64,000 nucleotides of DNA from Bacteroidota bacterium. GTDB taxonomy: Bacteria > Bacteroidota > Bacteroidia > 2-12-FULL-35-15. Within the stretch, counting starts at the first letter, position 1, and each line of letters starts with the position of its first letter. The notes under the pieces were generated by a model that did not search any database, was not told the origin of the DNA, and saw nothing but the letters and a program-made list of their open reading frames with translations. Shown here piece by piece: positions 61,751-64,000 of this stretch. Made by a program: the position numbers and the translations under genes. The stretch covers positions 1 to 64,000 of the forward strand of contig JAQZBR010000004.1 in NCBI GenBank assembly GCA_029237775.1, given 5' to 3'.

Positions 61751-61781
61751 TGCGGGGATAGAAAACCGAATGTTTATAATT

Positions 61782-63074
61782 CTACCTTACATTATCGGTT
61801 TTAGGGATCGTTAACAGAACCAGAAAGCCGACTATAAAGAATGTGATCAGAGCAAGGATCGAGTTCCTCATTCCCCCTGTAACACCTTCTATAGCTCCAA
61901 AGGAAAGCATCCCGATCACTATTCCCACTTTTTCACACACATCATAAAAGCTAAAGAATGATGCGTTGTCTTCACGGATCGGTAATAATTTAGAGTAAGT
62001 GGAACGCGACAAAGCCTGGATCCCTCCCATTACCAAGCCAACCGAACAAGCTATCACATAAAAAGCATTCGGTGTATAAACGAACTGATATGTACAAATA
62101 CATATCGCGATCCAGATAAATAATGAAACTCCGAGAGCTTTAATATTCCCTATTTTGTTTGAAAGCCGCGAAAATAAAAACGCTCCCAATATCCCTACAA
62201 ACTGTATAAGCAGTACACTGATTATTAAATTTCCATCTTCTAACCCTGCTATTTCTTTCTTTGCAAATAAAACCGCCATCAGCATGACGGTTTGAACTCC
62301 CATGCTGTATATAAAAAATGCAATAAGGTATCTTTTCAGCTGTTTATACATCTTCAATTCATCCCAGACTTTTGCAAGCTCTCTGAACCCTTTCAAAACA
62401 ATATTCCCCTCTGTTGCCAGGGATCTTGTACCATTTGGTAATCTTGCAAAAGTAATTTGCGCAAAACCGATCCACCATACCGCAACCGAAATGAATGAAT
62501 ATTTAGCAGGCATTCCCATCGCTTTAATCGCAACCAGATTAAGAATAAGTAATATCGCGCTGCCAAAATAACCCATGCCAAATCCTTTTGCACTGATCTT
62601 GTCATGGTCCTGAGGAAATGCGATCTCAGGCAGATACGCGTTATAAAAAACTAAACTACCCCAGAATCCAACACTGGCAAGGAGGATCGACAGCATTCCA
62701 AAACCAAGGTGCTCTTTGCTGAAGAAAAACAATGAAGCACAGGAGAAAGATCCGAGAAAACAAAAGAATTGCATGAAACGCTTTTTATTTCCGCTGTAAT
62801 CTGCAATCCCCGATAACACCGGTGAAATTAAAGATACTATAACGAATGATAAAGCAACGACATAAGAGTAAAGCTCTGTATTGATAAACTCACAACCAAA
62901 CAAAGTAACCTTATCGCTAATGATCTGCCCCGCTTCATTCTTAACACTCGTCACTGCTTCATAAAAAATGGGAAAAATGGCTGTCGTAATAACTAGCGGA
63001 TAGGATGAATTCGCCCAGTCGTAAAATGTCCAGGCATTGATGAGCTTTTTATCACCCTTTTGCAATTGCGCCAT
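61782..63074 (-). CDS. MFS transporter, UMF1 (Atg22-like) type
   Basis: The 430-residue protein has about twelve membrane segments (e.g. SYVVALSFVIVSLISPVLSG, FFCFLGSFSCASLFFFSKE, AFYVIACSVGLVMGGIQALS). Family marks are AWTFYDWANSSYPLVITTAI at the N-terminus, PVLSGIADYSGNKKRFMQFF (the MFS loop motif) and GGIQALSRSTYSKLLP. UMF1-type carriers are common in Bacteroidota; amino-acid or other small-solute export is suspected from yeast Atg22, without proof here. It lies 65 bases upstream of the LutA-like gene. Confidence 0.87.
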   Translation of the reverse strand: MAQLQKGDKKLINAWTFYDWANSSYPLVITTAIFPIFYEAVTSVKNEAGQIISDKVTLFGCEFINTELYSYVVALSFVIVSLISPVLSGIADYSGNKKRFMQFFCFLGSFSCASLFFFSKEHLGFGMLSILLASVGFWGSLVFYNAYLPEIAFPQDHDKISAKGFGMGYFGSAILLILNLVAIKAMGMPAKYSFISVAVWWIGFAQITFARLPNGTRSLATEGNIVLKGFRELAKVWDELKMYKQLKRYLIAFFIYSMGVQTVMLMAVLFAKKEIAGLEDGNLIISVLLIQFVGILGAFLFSRLSNKIGNIKALGVSLFIWIAICICTYQFVYTPNAFYVIACSVGLVMGGIQALSRSTYSKLLPIREDNASFFSFYDVCEKVGIVIGMLSFGAIEGVTGGMRNSILALITFFIVGFLVLLTIPKTDNVR

Positions 63075-63113
63075 ATGTGAAAGATTAAAATGTGGTTCCT
63101 GTGTTCTGCAAAT

Positions 63114-64000
63114 TTATTCTTTTATTACCACAAACTCCATTCTGTTATTATTTGCTTTGTTTTCGTCTGTATCATTGGGTGCGAGAGGCTCTTCATTACC
63201 AACCCCTTTGTAAGTCATGGGGTTGATCACATCCTGCGATTTGAGATATTCAAAAATAGCTTTTGCCCGTTGTTTGGATAAACGCTTATCTGCTCCTTCA
63301 CCTTCTCCTGTATAAACGTGCCCAACGATCTCTATTTCCATGAAAGGATGCTGATTCAATGTATTGACAAGATGGTCAAGGAATTTATACGAAGCCTGTG
63401 TGAATTCGTCTGTTCCTTTAACAAATTCGATCTTTTCTATTTTTACTTTTTGTCCGGTATTAAAAATATCAGGAAATACGGGAAGGGCGTTTTTTATTTT
63501 GTCTTTGAAGACGGCAACACTATCAAAAGGAACACTTTTTTTCCGAAGGGAAATATCATCCAGGTAATAGTAAGCTTCCTTAAATTCAAACAAGCTCCAT
63601 TTATTTTTTTTTACAAAATCTTCCTTCATTTTCGTGCGGAAGTTACCGATGATCACATACTTCTCACCGCCATGAGCCCGGTAGTCTCCCTGTATCGTGA
63701 TCCAATTCAGGGTGCCGGAAATTCCTTTGTTATAGGTGGTATCAACCAATCCATCCTCTTCGAAGATCATCCCTACCTTAAACTCGTAATCTGAAAAATA
63801 AGCTCCCAGCTGTTTGATGGTAACAGTAACATTACTCGATTCAAGTAATCTGATGTACATTTTGAAGTGATATACCTGTCCCCGTTCCAGCGGCTCAAGC
63901 AATTTCACGTGCATGTATTCTTTGTAGTCTGCCTGAAAGCGGAGACCTACATAAGCGGTCCCTGTTCGTGCACCCTTATACTTTGAGGTATCCCTTTTTT
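63114..64000 (-). CDS. OmpA-family protein, C-terminal part (cut by window end)
   Basis: The minus-strand frame is open from the window end, with no stop upstream of ATG 63914 (upstream residues include GARTGTAYVGLRFQADYKEY), so the true start is outside. The C-terminal OmpA domain (about the last 115 residues) has the peptidoglycan-binding pattern MEIEIVGHVYTGEGEGADKR, LSKQRAKAIFEYLKSQ and NNRMEFVVI with the key Arg. The first part (LLEPLERGQVYHFKMYIRLL) is a beta-rich domain often found in Bacteroidota OmpA-like lipoproteins and T9SS-linked proteins. It follows no gene in view; the MFS gene is downstream. Confidence 0.85.
   Translation of the reverse strand, partial: KRDTSKYKGARTGTAYVGLRFQADYKEYMHVKLLEPLERGQVYHFKMYIRLLESSNVTVTIKQLGAYFSDYEFKVGMIFEEDGLVDTTYNKGISGTLNWITIQGDYRAHGGEKYVIIGNFRTKMKEDFVKKNKWSLFEFKEAYYYLDDISLRKKSVPFDSVAVFKDKIKNALPVFPDIFNTGQKVKIEKIEFVKGTDEFTQASYKFLDHLVNTLNQHPFMEIEIVGHVYTGEGEGADKRLSKQRAKAIFEYLKSQDVINPMTYKGVGNEEPLAPNDTDENKANNNRMEFVVIKE

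Overview
The window looks like chromosome from a member of the Bacteroidota. Pointers are TonB-linked outer-membrane proteins with carboxypeptidase-like N-terminal domains, PD40 and OmpA-type envelope proteins, many short lipoproteins, promoters with the phylum's TAnnTTTG -7 element instead of TATAAT, and the conserved order birA / rsfS-ftsH-LUD-cdsA. Menaquinone is made by the futalosine route (mqnD-mqnB and mqnA are both here). I cannot place the genome below phylum with confidence. No tRNA, rRNA or CRISPR array was seen.

Positions 1-5477 are the accessory region and the main discovery candidate: an integron-like gene-cassette array in a Bacteroidota genome. Five cassettes, all read on the minus strand, are separated by 125-180 bp imperfect palindromes that look like attC sites. 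Every cassette starts with TTAGnnnn and ends with the exact complement nnnnCTAAC of its own start. This cassette-specific terminal complementarity is what integron recombination predicts and what other repeat classes do not. Payloads are an FGE-sulfatase-type protein, a two-gene unknown pair, a DUF6933-like protein, an ORF-less cassette and a frameshifted gene. A tyrosine recombinase lies just upstream on the same strand. It has an extra N-terminal domain and its motif spacing leaves no room for the IntI-specific insertion. An IS110-family transposase end abuts the distal attC-like site.

Positions 5598-33192 are ordinary chromosome: L-2-hydroxyglutarate oxidase, a RelE/ParE-type toxin-antitoxin pair, outer-membrane and lipoproteins, alaS, an M23 peptidase, a MerR regulator, hldD, mqnD-mqnB, a PTPS/QueD-like enzyme with folE (consecutive steps from GTP to pterin or preQ0), a Bax-inhibitor-1 protein, fabD, purB, a TonB-dependent receptor, an EI24-type membrane protein with mqnA, and a TPR/PD40 protein.

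Positions 33248-39813 hold two tandem response-regulator/PAS-histidine-kinase pairs on the minus strand; one kinase carries a CZB-type zinc-binding domain. Positions 40108-50222 hold glutamate dehydrogenase, cdsA, a LUD protein, ftsH, rsfS with a histone-H1-like tail, birA, citrate synthase and enolase. Positions 50424-64000 hold an amidotransferase, a fused SpmA/SpmB-like membrane protein, a GT39-type transferase, a LysM glucosaminidase, an ACC-deaminase-like enzyme, a 59-residue DUF5522-type protein, urocanase, a glycosyltransferase, a lipoprotein hydrolase, a LutA-like protein, an MFS transporter and an OmpA-family protein cut by the window edge. Dispersed non-coding repeats include three REP-like hairpin units, a TTCGTAA-rich block directly in front of three start codons, and a G-tract cluster in the only gene-free stretch of about 300 bp outside the array.
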